A DNA stretch of 47,382 nucleotides from Clostridia bacterium (GTDB lineage: Bacteria; Bacillota; Clostridia; Oscillospirales; Acutalibacteraceae). The notes under the pieces were generated by a model that made no database searches, was not told where the DNA came from, and saw nothing but the letters and a program-made list of their open reading frames with translations. Positions 33,808 to 44,870 of the stretch are shown here, piece after piece (within the stretch, counting starts at the first letter, position 1; the number at the start of each line of letters is the position of its first letter). The DNA is taken from positions 1 to 47,382 of the forward strand of contig JAFXLD010000096.1 of NCBI GenBank assembly GCA_017531385.1. Reading direction: 5' to 3'. A program made the translations under genes and the position numbers.

Positions 33808-36342
33808 TTATTCTTCAGAATTTTCCTGATTGTTTTCTTCAGTATTTTCTTCTGATTCTTCTTCTGAATGTTCGATATTGGTCAGAGTGACAACTCTTTC
33901 GCCGTCTTTAACCTTCATAACTCTTACACCCTTCGAAGGTCTTGCGAATACGCTGATGCTGTCTGCGGGAATACGGATAATAACACCGTCCGAAGAAATA
34001 ATGATGATATCTTCATCGTCATTTACAACTCTGAGTGCAGCAACTTCGCCGTAAGTTTCAGTACGGTAGTTGATAAGACCTAAACCGCCTCTTGACTGAA
34101 CTCTGTAATCAGAACCCATACTTCTTCTGCCGTATCCTGTTTCGCTGACGGTAAGAATCATGCTGTCATCCGTAATGATGTCCATTCCGACTACTTCATC
34201 GCCTTCTTTAAGGCTGATAGCTCTTACACCTCTTGCAGTTCTGCCGATGGGTCTTGCATCGTTTTCGTTGAAACGGATAGACATACCGTTCTTTGTTGCA
34301 AGAAGAATATCGTCATTGCCGTGAGTAAGTTTTACCCATGCAAGTTCGTCATCATCATCAAGATTGATGGCAATGATACCTGTTTTACGGATTGTTCTGT
34401 ACTCTGAAAGTGCTGAACGCTTGATGATACCCTTTCTTGTGAACATGCAAAGGAAGAGTTCTTCTTCATTTCCGTCCTTTGGTATTCTTATCATTGCGGA
34501 AACCTTTTCGTCTGCTTCAAGAGGAAGAAGGTTTACGATGTTCATACCCTTACTTGTACGGCTGCCCTCGGGGATTTCATAACCCTTGAGTCTGTAAGCC
34601 TTACCCTTTGTGGTATAGAACATGATATAGTCATGGGTTGAGCAGGAGAACATTGTTTCTGCAAAGTCTTCTTCTCTTCTTGTCATGCCGATAACACCCT
34701 TACCGCCTCTTCTCTGAAGCTTATAGGTGTCAACGGGCTGACGCTTGATGTAACCCATAGTTGTAAGTGTGAAAATACAGTTTTCTTCGGGAATAAGATC
34801 TTCAATATCAACCTCTCCGCTGACATTCTGAATCTCTGTTCTTCTATCGTCACCGTATTTGTCTTTAATTTCGGTAAGTTCACCCTTGATGATTTCAAGA
34901 ACCTTTGAATGATTTGAAAGAATTTCATTATATTCGGCAATCTTAGCCATAAGGTCTGCCATTTCGTCTTCGAGCTTCTGTCTTTCAAGACCTGTAAGCT
35001 GACCCAGACGCATCTGGACAATGTGTGTTGCCTGAATTTCATCGAAACCGAAATTATCCATCAAAGCCTGTTTACCTTCCTGAACACTCTTTGACTGTTT
35101 CAGGAGTGCAATAACTTCGTCAATGATATCAAGTGCTTTGATAAGCGCTTCAACGATGTGTGCTCTTTCTTCTGCCTTACGGAGTCTGAATCTTGTTCTT
35201 CTTGTGATGACATTACACTGATGATCGATGTAATGCTGAAGAATTTCCTTGAGTGTAAGGATTTTAGGCTCACCGTTTACAAGTGCAAGGAGAATCACAC
35301 CGTAGCTTATCTGCATCTGTGTGAATGAATAGAGCTGATTGAGAATTACCTGAGGATTTGCGTCACGCTTTAAGTCAATAACCATGTTCATACCGTTACG
35401 GTTTGAATAGTCATTGATATCTGAAATGCCTTCAATTCTCTTATCTTTTACAAGTTCAGCAATAGACTCGATAAGTCTTGCTTTATTTACCTGATAAGGA
35501 AGCTCAGTAACAACGATTTTATATTTATCGTTTTTACCCTCAACAATTTCTGCTCTGGCACGAAGCTGAATCTTGCCTCTGCCCGTGGCATATGCGGCTC
35601 TGATACCTGCTTTACCCATGATTATACCTGCTGTGGGATAATCGGGTCCTTTTATATGCTCCATAAGCTCGGCAACGGTTGCATCGGGGTTGTCCATAAG
35701 ACAGAAAAGTGCGTCAACCGTTTCTCTGAGATTGTGAGGAGGAATATTTGTAGCCATACCGACGGCGATACCTGTTGAACCGTTTACGAGAAGGTTCGGG
35801 AATTTTGAAGGAAGAACTGTGGGTTCTTTCAGTCGGTCATCATAGTTGGGCATAAAATCGACTGTTTCTTCGTCGATATTTGTAAGCATTTCGAGAGAGA
35901 GCTTGCTCATTCTTGACTCTGTGTATCGGTAAGCAGCCGGTGGGTCACCGTCAACTGAACCGAAGTTACCGTGACCGTCAACGAGCATATATCTCATTGA
36001 GAAATCCTGTGCAAGACGAACCATTGCATCGTAAACAGATGCGTCACCGTGGGGATGATAACGACCGAGAACGGTACCGACTGTATCGGCACATTTACGG
36101 TAAGCAGTATTGGGCATAAGTCTGTTCTCGAACATTGTGTAAAGAATTCTTCTGTGAACAGGCTTAAGACCGTCCCTTACATCGGGAAGTGCACGGGATG
36201 TAATAACAGACATTGAATAGTCAAGGAATGACTTTCTCATTTCCTTGTTAAGGTCAACATCTATAAGTTTTCCGCCTGCAGGAGTTGTCCCGACAACTTC
36301 TCCCGCATTTTCTTCATTTATGTTAATGTTATTTTCGTCCAT
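33808..36342 (-). CDS. gyrA: DNA gyrase subunit A
   Basis: 844 residues. The catalytic tyrosine is Y140 in RYTESRM, and the GyrA box QRRGGKG marks this as gyrase, not topoisomerase IV. Six-bladed C-terminal propeller repeats follow, then an acidic Glu/Asn tail. In the quinolone-resistance region, [10 protein letters not shown] has alanine (A101) where E. coli has Ser83, and keeps Asp at the Asp87 position (D105). It lies 15 nt after gyrB; the gyrB stop codon and AAAGGAG ribosome site adjoin. Confidence 0.98.
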   Translation of the reverse strand: MDENNININEENAGEVVGTTPAGGKLIDVDLNKEMRKSFLDYSMSVITSRALPDVRDGLKPVHRRILYTMFENRLMPNTAYRKCADTVGTVLGRYHPHGDASVYDAMVRLAQDFSMRYMLVDGHGNFGSVDGDPPAAYRYTESRMSKLSLEMLTNIDEETVDFMPNYDDRLKEPTVLPSKFPNLLVNGSTGIAVGMATNIPPHNLRETVDALFCLMDNPDATVAELMEHIKGPDYPTAGIIMGKAGIRAAYATGRGKIQLRARAEIVEGKNDKYKIVVTELPYQVNKARLIESIAELVKDKRIEGISDINDYSNRNGMNMVIDLKRDANPQVILNQLYSFTQMQISYGVILLALVNGEPKILTLKEILQHYIDHQCNVITRRTRFRLRKAEERAHIVEALIKALDIIDEVIALLKQSKSVQEGKQALMDNFGFDEIQATHIVQMRLGQLTGLERQKLEDEMADLMAKIAEYNEILSNHSKVLEIIKGELTEIKDKYGDDRRTEIQNVSGEVDIEDLIPEENCIFTLTTMGYIKRQPVDTYKLQRRGGKGVIGMTRREEDFAETMFSCSTHDYIMFYTTKGKAYRLKGYEIPEGSRTSKGMNIVNLLPLEADEKVSAMIRIPKDGNEEELFLCMFTRKGIIKRSALSEYRTIRKTGIIAINLDDDDELAWVKLTHGNDDILLATKNGMSIRFNENDARPIGRTARGVRAISLKEGDEVVGMDIITDDSMILTVSETGYGRRSMGSDYRVQSRGGLGLINYRTETYGEVAALRVVNDDEDIIIISSDGVIIRIPADSISVFARPSKGVRVMKVKDGERVVTLTNIEHSEEESEENTEENNQENSEE

Positions 36343-36357
36343 AAATCAAAATCTCCT

Positions 36358-38385
<2,028 letters not shown>

Positions 38386-38655
38386 TTACAATTCGGTGAA
38401 TTGTTTAGACTTTGCTCTTTTCAACAATGTTGAAGGAGCAATCTGTGATATATATACTTTTTTTGAATTATTACCGTCTGAACAAACAACAAATGACTTC
38501 GGCAGTTCATATGAAACATTGACAACCTGTCCGTTTTTTTCAGCTTTGCTCAGATAATCCCTTGAGGATTTCATAACAGTAGTCACATCCATATCAAAAA
38601 TGCCGATGAGATCTTTTGTTGTAATGACTGTTGACTGTCCTAAATGAAGATACAT
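38386..38655 (-). CDS. remB: Extracellular matrix regulator RemB-like protein (DUF370)
   Basis: 89 residues, matching Bacillus YaaB/RemB in its order: MYLHLGQSTVITTKDLIGIFDMD, then SRDYLSKAEKNGQV, ELPKSFVVC and VYISQIAPSTLLKR. RemB belongs to a family of small DNA-binding regulators placed between recF and gyrB in Firmicutes. Its ATG overlaps the recF stop (TGATG), so translation is coupled. Role here is inferred from family and position only. Confidence 0.9.
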   Translation of the reverse strand: MYLHLGQSTVITTKDLIGIFDMDVTTVMKSSRDYLSKAEKNGQVVNVSYELPKSFVVCSDGNNSKKVYISQIAPSTLLKRAKSKQFTEL

Positions 38656-39758
38656 CAGATAATTCTTCCGTTTCTTATTTCAAAAGTTTTTCCGTCATAA
38701 AGTCTTAAAACAGTTGACGGTTCACAGCAGGTTATGAATACCTGCCAATCTCTGATATGATTTAATATATAATCCTGACGGTGAACATCAAGCTCACTCA
38801 TAACATCGTCAAGGAGAGCAACAGGTCTTTCGCCTGTTATATCTTTAAGAATTTCAGCTTCACCGAGCTTGAGTGCCAGTGCAGCAGACCTCTGCTGACC
38901 CTGTGAGCCGAAACTTTTTGCCGAAATTTCATCAATTTTTATATTGATTTCATCCCTGTGGGCACCGACATTTGTGGTGCCGTAAAGAATATCACTGTTT
39001 TCACTCTGCTTTAAAATTTCACGCATTCTGTCAATATCAACATCTTCAGTTATATTTTCATATCTGTTTGCAGAAACTTTGAGCATATAACTCAGACTCA
39101 GATTTTCTTTATTCCGTGAAAGTCCCGAATAAATTCCGGATGAAGTTTCAGTCAGCATTTTAAGATATTTCACTCTTTCACTTATAATAAGTGATGCTTT
39201 CTGAGCCAGCTCTTCATTCCATATCTCAAGAAATTCGTAATTGTTTTTATTGTGTTTAAGGTCTTTCAGAAGTGTATTTCTCTGAATCAGAATTTTATTG
39301 TAATCAGTCAATAACTTTGCATAAAAAGGTCTGAACTGACAAAGTGCAGAATCTATGAATTTTCGCCTGTCCGATGGATTTCCTTTTACAAGTGAAAGAT
39401 AAGATGGTGCAAAAACAACGCAGTTGAAATTTCCGATAAGTTTTGATGCAGCAGTCAGAGGCACGGAATTGAGAAGAATTTTTTTCTGCTGACGGGAGAT
39501 AATAAGCTTTGCGTTCTGATCTCTGTCACCGCCGTAAAACGACATTTCAGTACGGAGAAAATTCTGTCCGAATCTTATCAGATCATTATCCTTTGAACCT
39601 CTGAAAGAACGGAAACCGCTGAAAAGCCATATACATTCGATAAGATTTGTTTTTCCCTGAGCATTCTCGCCGAAAATAATGTTTATACCTTTATCCGGTT
39701 CCAGCTCAAGATGTTCGATATTTCTGAAATTATTGATATTCAGTCGGGTAACGTTCAT
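38655..39758 (-). CDS. recF: DNA replication and repair protein RecF
   Basis: A 367-residue SMC-like ATPase that loads RecA at gaps. Walker A is GENAQGKTN, the signature region reads FGSQGQQRSAALALKLGEA, and Walker B is VALLDDVMSELD. N-terminal LNINNFRNIEHLEL is typical. Length is normal. It overlaps yaaA by 4 nt (ATGA) and remB by 1 nt. Confidence 0.97.
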   Translation of the reverse strand: MNVTRLNINNFRNIEHLELEPDKGINIIFGENAQGKTNLIECIWLFSGFRSFRGSKDNDLIRFGQNFLRTEMSFYGGDRDQNAKLIISRQQKKILLNSVPLTAASKLIGNFNCVVFAPSYLSLVKGNPSDRRKFIDSALCQFRPFYAKLLTDYNKILIQRNTLLKDLKHNKNNYEFLEIWNEELAQKASLIISERVKYLKMLTETSSGIYSGLSRNKENLSLSYMLKVSANRYENITEDVDIDRMREILKQSENSDILYGTTNVGAHRDEINIKIDEISAKSFGSQGQQRSAALALKLGEAEILKDITGERPVALLDDVMSELDVHRQDYILNHIRDWQVFITCCEPSTVLRLYDGKTFEIRNGRII

Positions 39759-40006
39759 TTTTCTTCTACCGAATAAACAGTATTTTCAAAACGGACTTTA
39801 TCCCCTGCTTTGATTTTTCTTCCACGCTGGTCACATACTTCACCGTTAACTTCAACAAGCCCGTCCTGAATAAGAATTTTCGCGTGACCGCCTGTCTGAG
39901 CAATATCACATAATTTAAGAAGAGAATCAAGCTTTATGAACGGAGGATCAATTTTAACCGTTTTTTCTTCTTTTTTTATAGCTTTTACTTTTATAACTTT
40001 TTTCAT
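39755..40006 (-). CDS. yaaA: S4-domain RNA-binding protein YaaA
   Basis: 83 residues, slightly longer than the usual 70-75 because of a Lys-rich N-terminus (KKVIKVKAIKKEEK). The S4 fold is clear: FIKLDSLLKLCDIAQTGGHAKILIQDGLVEVNGEVCDQRGRKIKAGDKV. It is the standard partner between dnaN and recF in Firmicutes. The ribosome site is weak (AAGG about 11 nt before ATG), so it may depend on coupling to dnaN. Confidence 0.93.
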   Translation of the reverse strand: MKKVIKVKAIKKEEKTVKIDPPFIKLDSLLKLCDIAQTGGHAKILIQDGLVEVNGEVCDQRGRKIKAGDKVRFENTVYSVEEK

Positions 40007-40022
40007 ATTATCACAAACCTTA

Positions 40023-40057
40023 TAAACAATAATTTAGCGGAGCTAAATTATTGTTTA
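40023..40057. repeat. Perfect palindrome at the dnaN stop codon
   Basis: 16-bp arms TAAACAATAATTTAGC (40023-40038) and 40042-40057 with loop GGA. The right arm contains the dnaN stop codon. No T-tract follows before yaaA, so it is not a classical terminator; an mRNA processing or partial attenuation element is more likely. Its end sequence is shared with the dispersed repeat copies. Confidence 0.85.
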
Positions 40058-41155
40058 ACTAAGTCTTACGGGAAGAATAAGATACAGGAAAGATTCTCCC
40101 GAAGTGGGAACGATACAGACGGGTGAAAGCGGATTTACCATATTGATAAGAATTTCATCCTCTTCACTGGCTCTGAGTGCATCAAGAATATATCTTGACT
40201 GAATACCGATTTCAATATCGTTTCCGTCAACGGATACTTCAAGTTTATCGTTAGCAGTACCCAGAGCTGTCGCAGTTGAAACACGAAGTTCGTTTTCCTT
40301 GAATTCAAGTTTCAGAGGAGCTTTGAAACGGTCTGTAATAATAAGCGAAACACGTTCAACACTGCTTACAAGATCTCTTGTCTTAGCTCTGATAACTGTA
40401 TTGAAATCGTGAGGAATGATTGATTCATATTTCATGAATTCACCCTCAAGAAGTCTTGAAATGATTGTATAACCGTTTATCTGGAAAAGAATATGGCGCC
40501 TGCCAAGACCTACTTTCACAAAATTTTCATCATCAGTAATAAGCTTCATTATTTCTCCCATTGTTTTTGCAGGAACAACGAATGAAAGCTCTTCACCGTT
40601 ATAATTTATAAATTCTTTTCTTATTGCAATTCTGTGTGAATCAATTGCAACGAGTCGGAGTTCACCGGGTTTTATTTCAAATTTTATACCCTTGTGAATA
40701 ACTCTTACATCATTAACGGCAACGGAGAAAATTGTTTTCTTTATCATATCCTTAAGAACTTTACCTGATATGTCAATATTTTTACCGTTTATAATAACAG
40801 GAAGTTCTGGATAGTCTTTTGGGCTGATGCCTGTCATGTAATATTCAATATCACCGCAGTAAATCTTACACTGCAGTTTTTCATCAGTTTCGAATATTAT
40901 TTTATCATAAGGAATATGTCTTATGATGTCGCAAAAAGTCTTTGCATTTATGATAACAGAGCCTTCCTCTATAACGTCAGCCTCAATCGAAGTTTCGATT
41001 CCTATTTCCAGATCATAACCTGTAAGCTTTACTCCGTTTTCAGCTGTAGAGAAAAGTATACCTTCGAGAATAGGCATTGCTGTTTTTGTCATAACAGCTT
41101 TCTGTACATTCATAGCCGCTTCAGCAAGAATGGAAGTATTGCATATAATTTTCAT
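40055..41155 (-). CDS. dnaN: DNA polymerase III beta subunit (sliding clamp)
   Basis: 366 residues, full length, three clamp domains. It begins MKIICNTSILAEAAMNVQKAV and ends ILPVRLS, the usual clamp C-terminus. Unusually no ribosome site is visible immediately before the ATG (ATTGCAATCAAA). A short upstream reading frame with a purine-rich site overlaps the start, see 41121-41195. It is transcribed with the following genes of the origin cluster. Confidence 0.97.
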   Translation of the reverse strand: MKIICNTSILAEAAMNVQKAVMTKTAMPILEGILFSTAENGVKLTGYDLEIGIETSIEADVIEEGSVIINAKTFCDIIRHIPYDKIIFETDEKLQCKIYCGDIEYYMTGISPKDYPELPVIINGKNIDISGKVLKDMIKKTIFSVAVNDVRVIHKGIKFEIKPGELRLVAIDSHRIAIRKEFINYNGEELSFVVPAKTMGEIMKLITDDENFVKVGLGRRHILFQINGYTIISRLLEGEFMKYESIIPHDFNTVIRAKTRDLVSSVERVSLIITDRFKAPLKLEFKENELRVSTATALGTANDKLEVSVDGNDIEIGIQSRYILDALRASEEDEILINMVNPLSPVCIVPTSGESFLYLILPVRLS

Positions 41156-41195
41156 TTTGATTGCAATGCGGTTTTAAACATAAGGTTAACCGCAT
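41121..41195 (-). CDS. Possible 24-codon leader reading frame overlapping dnaN start
   Basis: ATG at 41195, preceded by AGAAGGGAGAT, reads MRLTLCLKPHCNQNENYMQY and ends at a TGA about 30 nt inside dnaN, in another frame. It contains the hairpin TGCGGTT/AACCGCA (41167-41194). It could feed ribosomes to the dnaN start, which lacks its own ribosome site. Only sequence layout supports it. Confidence 0.3.
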   Translation of the reverse strand: MRLTLCLKPHCNQNENYMQYFHSC

Positions 41196-41504
41196 ATCTC
41201 CCTTCTAAAGACTTTTTTTGTTTCACAAAAACCATACACAACATAACTTTACATATATATAGAAGTTATATTAGTAGTGTATGTTCAAAGTGTTCAAAAC
41301 CCTGTTTTTTTCTTGAATACAGTGATTTTGTGATGATTTTTTTATGTATAAAACGATGACGGAAATATGTGTAAAATATATTTCTTTTTCAGAATTATAA
41401 AAAAATGTTTAAAATGTTCAAAACTGTCATGTTTAAAAACAATAACATGTTCAAAACCCGGTTTCAGTTATGAACAGTCTGAACGTTTAAAAAATGTTTA
41501 TAAC
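41156..41504. other. Candidate oriC region: array of DnaA-box-like 9-mers (dnaA-dnaN intergenic)
   Basis: A 349-nt AT-rich gap holding repeated 9-mers TGTTYAAAR (minus strand TTTTGAACA or TTTTAAACA). Copies sit at 41282-41290, 41291-41299, 41406-41414, 41415-41423, 41430-41438 and 41448-41456; two pairs abut with no gap. TGTTTATAA (41495-41503) and TTATGAACA (41468-41476) are two mismatches from the canonical TTATCCACA. No perfect canonical box was seen. The location is a standard origin site in Firmicutes. Confidence 0.65.
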
Positions 41505-42836
41505 TTAACTGACTTTAAACTGTTTGATTATATTATAAACAGTATTTTTGAATTTTACGTCATGTCTGATTCTTTCTTCAACAGTATCAATTGAGTGTTT
41601 TACGGTTGAATGTTTTTTTCCGCCGAATTTCTGTCCGATGTTTTCAAGCGAAAGTCCTGTAACTTCTCTTATGATATACATAGAAACATTACGAGCAAGA
41701 GAAATATTTGCATTTCTCTTTTCTGAAACGATATCAGACTTTGACACGCTGTATTTATCTGCGACGCTTTCAATAATTTCATCAACAGTTGCTGAAATGG
41801 GTTTATTATCTGTTGCAATATCCTGAATGATCTGCTGAATACTACCCATTGTGGGGTCTATACCGTAAAGTGATTTCATTGCAGCGATTTTATTGATAGT
41901 ACCTTCAATCTGACGTATATTGTTCTTGATTTTTTCTGCAATATAGTTTATCATCGGTTTTGTGAGTTCAAGACCGCTTTCTTCTGCTTTTGTAATGATA
42001 ATTGCAGTTCTTGTTTCAATATCAGGCGGCTGAATATCAGCAATAAGACCGCTTTCAAATCTGTTTTTTATACGCTCATTAAGACCTTCAATTTCTTTCG
42101 GAGGACGGTCTGATGTAATAACAATCTGTTTGTTTGAATTGATAAGATCATTGAAAGTGTGGAAAAACTCTTCCTGTGTAGATTCTTTATCTTTGAAAAA
42201 CTGGATATCGTCAATAAAAAGAGCATCAGCATTTCTGTATTTTGCACGGAAAGGCTTGTTATCCTGGTTTTTCATGCAAGTGATAAACTCATTAAGGAAA
42301 TTTTCACTTGTTGTATATACAATGTTTATATTTTTATAGCGTTTTCTGAGCTCATCCTGAATAGCCATCATAAGATGAGTTTTTCCGAGACCTGAATTTC
42401 CGTAAATAAAAAGCGGATTATAAACAGATCCCAATTCAGCTGTTGCAACTCTCCATGAAGCTGCATGAGCAAGCTTGTTTGAAGAACCTACGATGAAGTT
42501 TTCGAAGTTATAATTCGGGCGTGAATTTGTTGATTCTGTTTTCGGAGGTTCTTTTTTCTGTTCTATGATTTTTTGTTCTGATTCTTCTTCTGATTCTACT
42601 CTGAATTCAATATCGAGATCGATTCCCAGAACTGCTTCAAAAGCATTTTTTAATGTATCATGAAATTTATCTTTAAGAATACCGTTTCTGAATTCGGAAG
42701 CTGATGTAATAACAACTTTCCCATCAATGAACTGAGGATTTTCGATTTTGTATATCCATGTCTTAAAGGTTGTTTCTGACATTATGTTTTTGCAGTATTC
42801 AAGTACCTGATCCCATACTTCCTGAAATGATTCCAT
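41505..42836 (-). CDS. dnaA: Chromosomal replication initiator protein DnaA
   Basis: 443 residues, four domains. Domain I spans 1-75, a Glu/Lys-rich linker reaches about 110, and the AAA+ domain follows with Walker A GNSGLGKTH and Walker B ALFIDDIQF. Domain IV runs from about 345 to the end. In the DNA-binding signature, the usual GGRDHTTV reads GGKKHSTVKHS: K407 and K408 replace Arg/Asp, H409 is kept, and S410 replaces Thr. The minor-groove Arg in LARNVSM is conserved. The ribosome site is AAAGGAAA. A candidate promoter with a DnaA-box-like sequence lies upstream. Confidence 0.98.
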   Translation of the reverse strand: MESFQEVWDQVLEYCKNIMSETTFKTWIYKIENPQFIDGKVVITSASEFRNGILKDKFHDTLKNAFEAVLGIDLDIEFRVESEEESEQKIIEQKKEPPKTESTNSRPNYNFENFIVGSSNKLAHAASWRVATAELGSVYNPLFIYGNSGLGKTHLMMAIQDELRKRYKNINIVYTTSENFLNEFITCMKNQDNKPFRAKYRNADALFIDDIQFFKDKESTQEEFFHTFNDLINSNKQIVITSDRPPKEIEGLNERIKNRFESGLIADIQPPDIETRTAIIITKAEESGLELTKPMINYIAEKIKNNIRQIEGTINKIAAMKSLYGIDPTMGSIQQIIQDIATDNKPISATVDEIIESVADKYSVSKSDIVSEKRNANISLARNVSMYIIREVTGLSLENIGQKFGGKKHSTVKHSIDTVEERIRHDVKFKNTVYNIIKQFKVS

Positions 42837-42955
42837 TTTTATTTTCCTTTCTGGACGTCTTTATTTGGGATTTAATTCTATATAATGATTTTATATTTAA
42901 AACAGCTAAAATGGATTTTATAAGCCTTGTACGCATTATTATACCATTCTAAGTC

Positions 42956-42984
42956 ATTATAACATGTTATCCAGATTAAATCAA
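42956..42984 (-). promoter_or_regulatory. Candidate dnaA promoter with embedded DnaA-box-like site
   Basis: Minus strand: -35 TTGATT (42979-42984), 17-nt spacer, -10 TATAAT (42956-42961). The plus-strand sequence TTATCCAGA (42967-42975), one mismatch from the DnaA box, lies in the spacer. A second TATAAT on the minus strand is at 42938-42943, without a good -35. Confidence 0.6.
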
Positions 42985-43037
42985 GCTTTTAGTGAAATAT
43001 ATCTGTAATTTTATTTTTAATTTATATATAAACCCAC

Positions 43038-43065
43038 TTGACAATAATTATTATTTGATTACAAT
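43038..43065 (+). promoter_or_regulatory. Candidate sigma-A promoter of rsmG
   Basis: Perfect -35 TTGACA (43038-43043), 16-nt spacer, -10 TACAAT (43060-43065), 24 nt before the start codon. It is divergent from dnaA across a 252-nt AT-rich gap. Confidence 0.7.
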
Positions 43066-43088
43066 TTAATTAGAAAGGAAGAATATAT

Positions 43089-43802
43089 ATGTTTATTTCT
43101 AAAGATCTTATGAAGCTTTGTGCAGACGAATTCAATATAGATTTATCTGATGAAATAATTGATAAATTTGATAAGTATGCATATGAGCTTGTTAAATATA
43201 ATGAAAAAGTAAATCTTACCGCGATAACTGAACCTGATGAAATTGTAGTAAAACATTTCGCAGACAGTCTTGCTTTTTTTAAGTATTCCGGAATTGAACA
43301 AAAAAACACTTTTGCTGATGTAGGAACAGGAGCAGGATTTCCGGGTGTTCCGGTTCTGATTGCAGGAAATAATATTAAAGTCACATTATTTGATGCTGTA
43401 AATAAGAAACTTGATTTTATACGATATATTCTCAGAGAGCTTGATCTTAACGCAGATGTTGTTCATATAAGAGCTGAAGAAGCAGGAAAAATGCCTGAGT
43501 ACAGGGAAAAATTTGATTTTGTAACAGCACGTGCCGTAGCTCAGCTCAGAGTACTTTCCGAGTTTTGTTTACCTCTTGTAAAGGTCGGTGGTAAATTTGT
43601 TTCCATGAAAGGCGATATCTCTGAGGAAGAAAAATTAAACGGGATTGCCGCATTTAAAAAATTAAACGCAGAATTATATGATGATATCCATTATAATATT
43701 CACAACGGAGATGTAAGAAATATTATAATTGCAAAAAAGATATCGCAGATTTCGCCAAAATATCCACGCAATATGGGTCAGATATCCAAAAAACCTCTTT
43801 AA
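43089..43802 (+). CDS. rsmG: 16S rRNA 7-methylguanosine methyltransferase RsmG (GidB)
   Basis: A 237-residue SAM-dependent methyltransferase that modifies G527 of 16S rRNA. Key segments are NEKVNLTAITEPDEIVVKHFADS, the SAM loop DVGTGAGFPGVP, and FVTARAVAQL. Length is normal. The ribosome site is AAAGGAAG. Its place just across the origin from dnaA and before noc is the usual Firmicutes arrangement. A terminator-like hairpin separates it from noc. Confidence 0.96.
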   Translation: MFISKDLMKLCADEFNIDLSDEIIDKFDKYAYELVKYNEKVNLTAITEPDEIVVKHFADSLAFFKYSGIEQKNTFADVGTGAGFPGVPVLIAGNNIKVTLFDAVNKKLDFIRYILRELDLNADVVHIRAEEAGKMPEYREKFDFVTARAVAQLRVLSEFCLPLVKVGGKFVSMKGDISEEEKLNGIAAFKKLNAELYDDIHYNIHNGDVRNIIIAKKISQISPKYPRNMGQISKKPL

Positions 43803-43864
43803 TCAATGATTAATTCTTAAAATTAACTGTTTTCAGTCTACATAATTCGTTAAATTATTTAAAA

Positions 43865-43917
43865 CCGATGTGATATTATTCTGTTGTAAGCAGAAATGAT
43901 TCACATCGGCTTTAATT
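43865..43917 (+). terminator. Terminator or attenuator between rsmG and noc
   Basis: The stem CCGATGTGA (43865-43873) pairs with TCACATCGG (43901-43909). An inner ATTCTG/CAGAAT-like extension is also present, followed by CTTTAATTTTC. Confidence 0.72.
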
Positions 43918-43938
43918 TTCTATTTGGGGTGATGTAAT

Positions 43939-44787
43939 ATGAAATTGATCGGGAATCCTAAATTAAAAAGTGGTGGCTCCATCTTACTGATTCCTGTAGA
44001 TTCTATAATACCTAATCCCAATCAGCCCAGAAAAACCTTCAATCAATCTGAACTGGAGGGTCTTGCTTCATCAATAAAACACAACGGAATAATACAGCCG
44101 CTTGTTATAAGGCGTTCAGAAAATGATAAATTTGAGCTGATTTCCGGAGAACGCAGGCTCAGAGCTGCAAAAATTGTAGGTCTTGATACTGTTCCATGCG
44201 TTCTGATGTCTGCTTGCGATGAACAAAGCGCATTATATGCTATAATTGAAAATATTCAGCGGGATAATCTGAATTTCTTTGAAGAAGCAGAATCAATTCT
44301 TAAATTATCAACCGTATATGGTTTGTCACAACATGAAATTGCAAAAAAACTCGGAAAATCCCAGTCTTCATTATCAAATAAGATGCGATTGTTAAAGCTC
44401 AGTCCTGAACTCAGAGCTGTTATAACAGATAATTTACTTACAGAACGTCATGCAAGGGCATTATTAAGACTTGATAATGATGTAGACAGACTGAAAGTAT
44501 TACTTCATATAATTGAGAAAAAGCTTAATGTAAATGATACAGACAGATATATAGATAATTTAATGAGTCCTGTTTGTGTTAAACCCAAACCAAAATTCAA
44601 AAAGCTCAAAGATGTTAGAATTTTTATAAATACCATTAATCATGCGGTAGATACTATGCGCAAAGCCGGAATACAGGCAGTATCAACAGAACATGAAACG
44701 TGTGAATATTACGAATATGTTGTGCGGATACAAAAAATGACATCCTCTCCTGTCAATATAGCTGATTATTCCGGCAATGCCGTATAG
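43939..44787 (+). CDS. noc: ParB/Noc-family nucleoid protein (Noc-type specificity residues)
   Basis: 282 residues. The ParB CTPase/N-terminal motifs are GERRLRA (70-76) and ENIQRDNL (104-111), and the helix-turn-helix is at about 129-152. At the four positions known to switch specificity between ParB (R,T,A,G) and Noc (Q,K,R,R), this protein has Q142, K148, K153 and R170. It is therefore Noc-like, with a conservative Lys for Arg. The position after rsmG also fits Noc. No ParA/Soj gene is present in the window. The ribosome site is GGGGTGAT. If Noc, it binds NBS sites and blocks division over the nucleoid; if ParB, it would bind the parS sites found 84 nt and 1.2 kb downstream. Confidence 0.85.
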   Translation: MKLIGNPKLKSGGSILLIPVDSIIPNPNQPRKTFNQSELEGLASSIKHNGIIQPLVIRRSENDKFELISGERRLRAAKIVGLDTVPCVLMSACDEQSALYAIIENIQRDNLNFFEEAESILKLSTVYGLSQHEIAKKLGKSQSSLSNKMRLLKLSPELRAVITDNLLTERHARALLRLDNDVDRLKVLLHIIEKKLNVNDTDRYIDNLMSPVCVKPKPKFKKLKDVRIFINTINHAVDTMRKAGIQAVSTEHETCEYYEYVVRIQKMTSSPVNIADYSGNAV

Positions 44788-44835
44788 ATTCTATATATCC
44801 ATATCTTTTTCTTTCACACCCACATCCAAACAGCG

Positions 44836-44862
44836 GACAGCCGACTTTTACAGTCGGCTGTC
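44836..44862. terminator. Hairpin terminator between noc and the convergent ATPase gene
   Basis: A perfect 11-bp stem, GACAGCCGACT (44836-44846) pairing with 44852-44862, loop TTTAC. The T-tract is weak (TGTTGTAATGTTT). Confidence 0.7.
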
Positions 44863-44870
44863 TGTTGTAA

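Noticed and set aside
40916-41359. 147-codon plus-strand frame over dnaN and the origin gap
   Set aside because: Antisense to dnaN and running through the origin repeats; composition is not protein-like.
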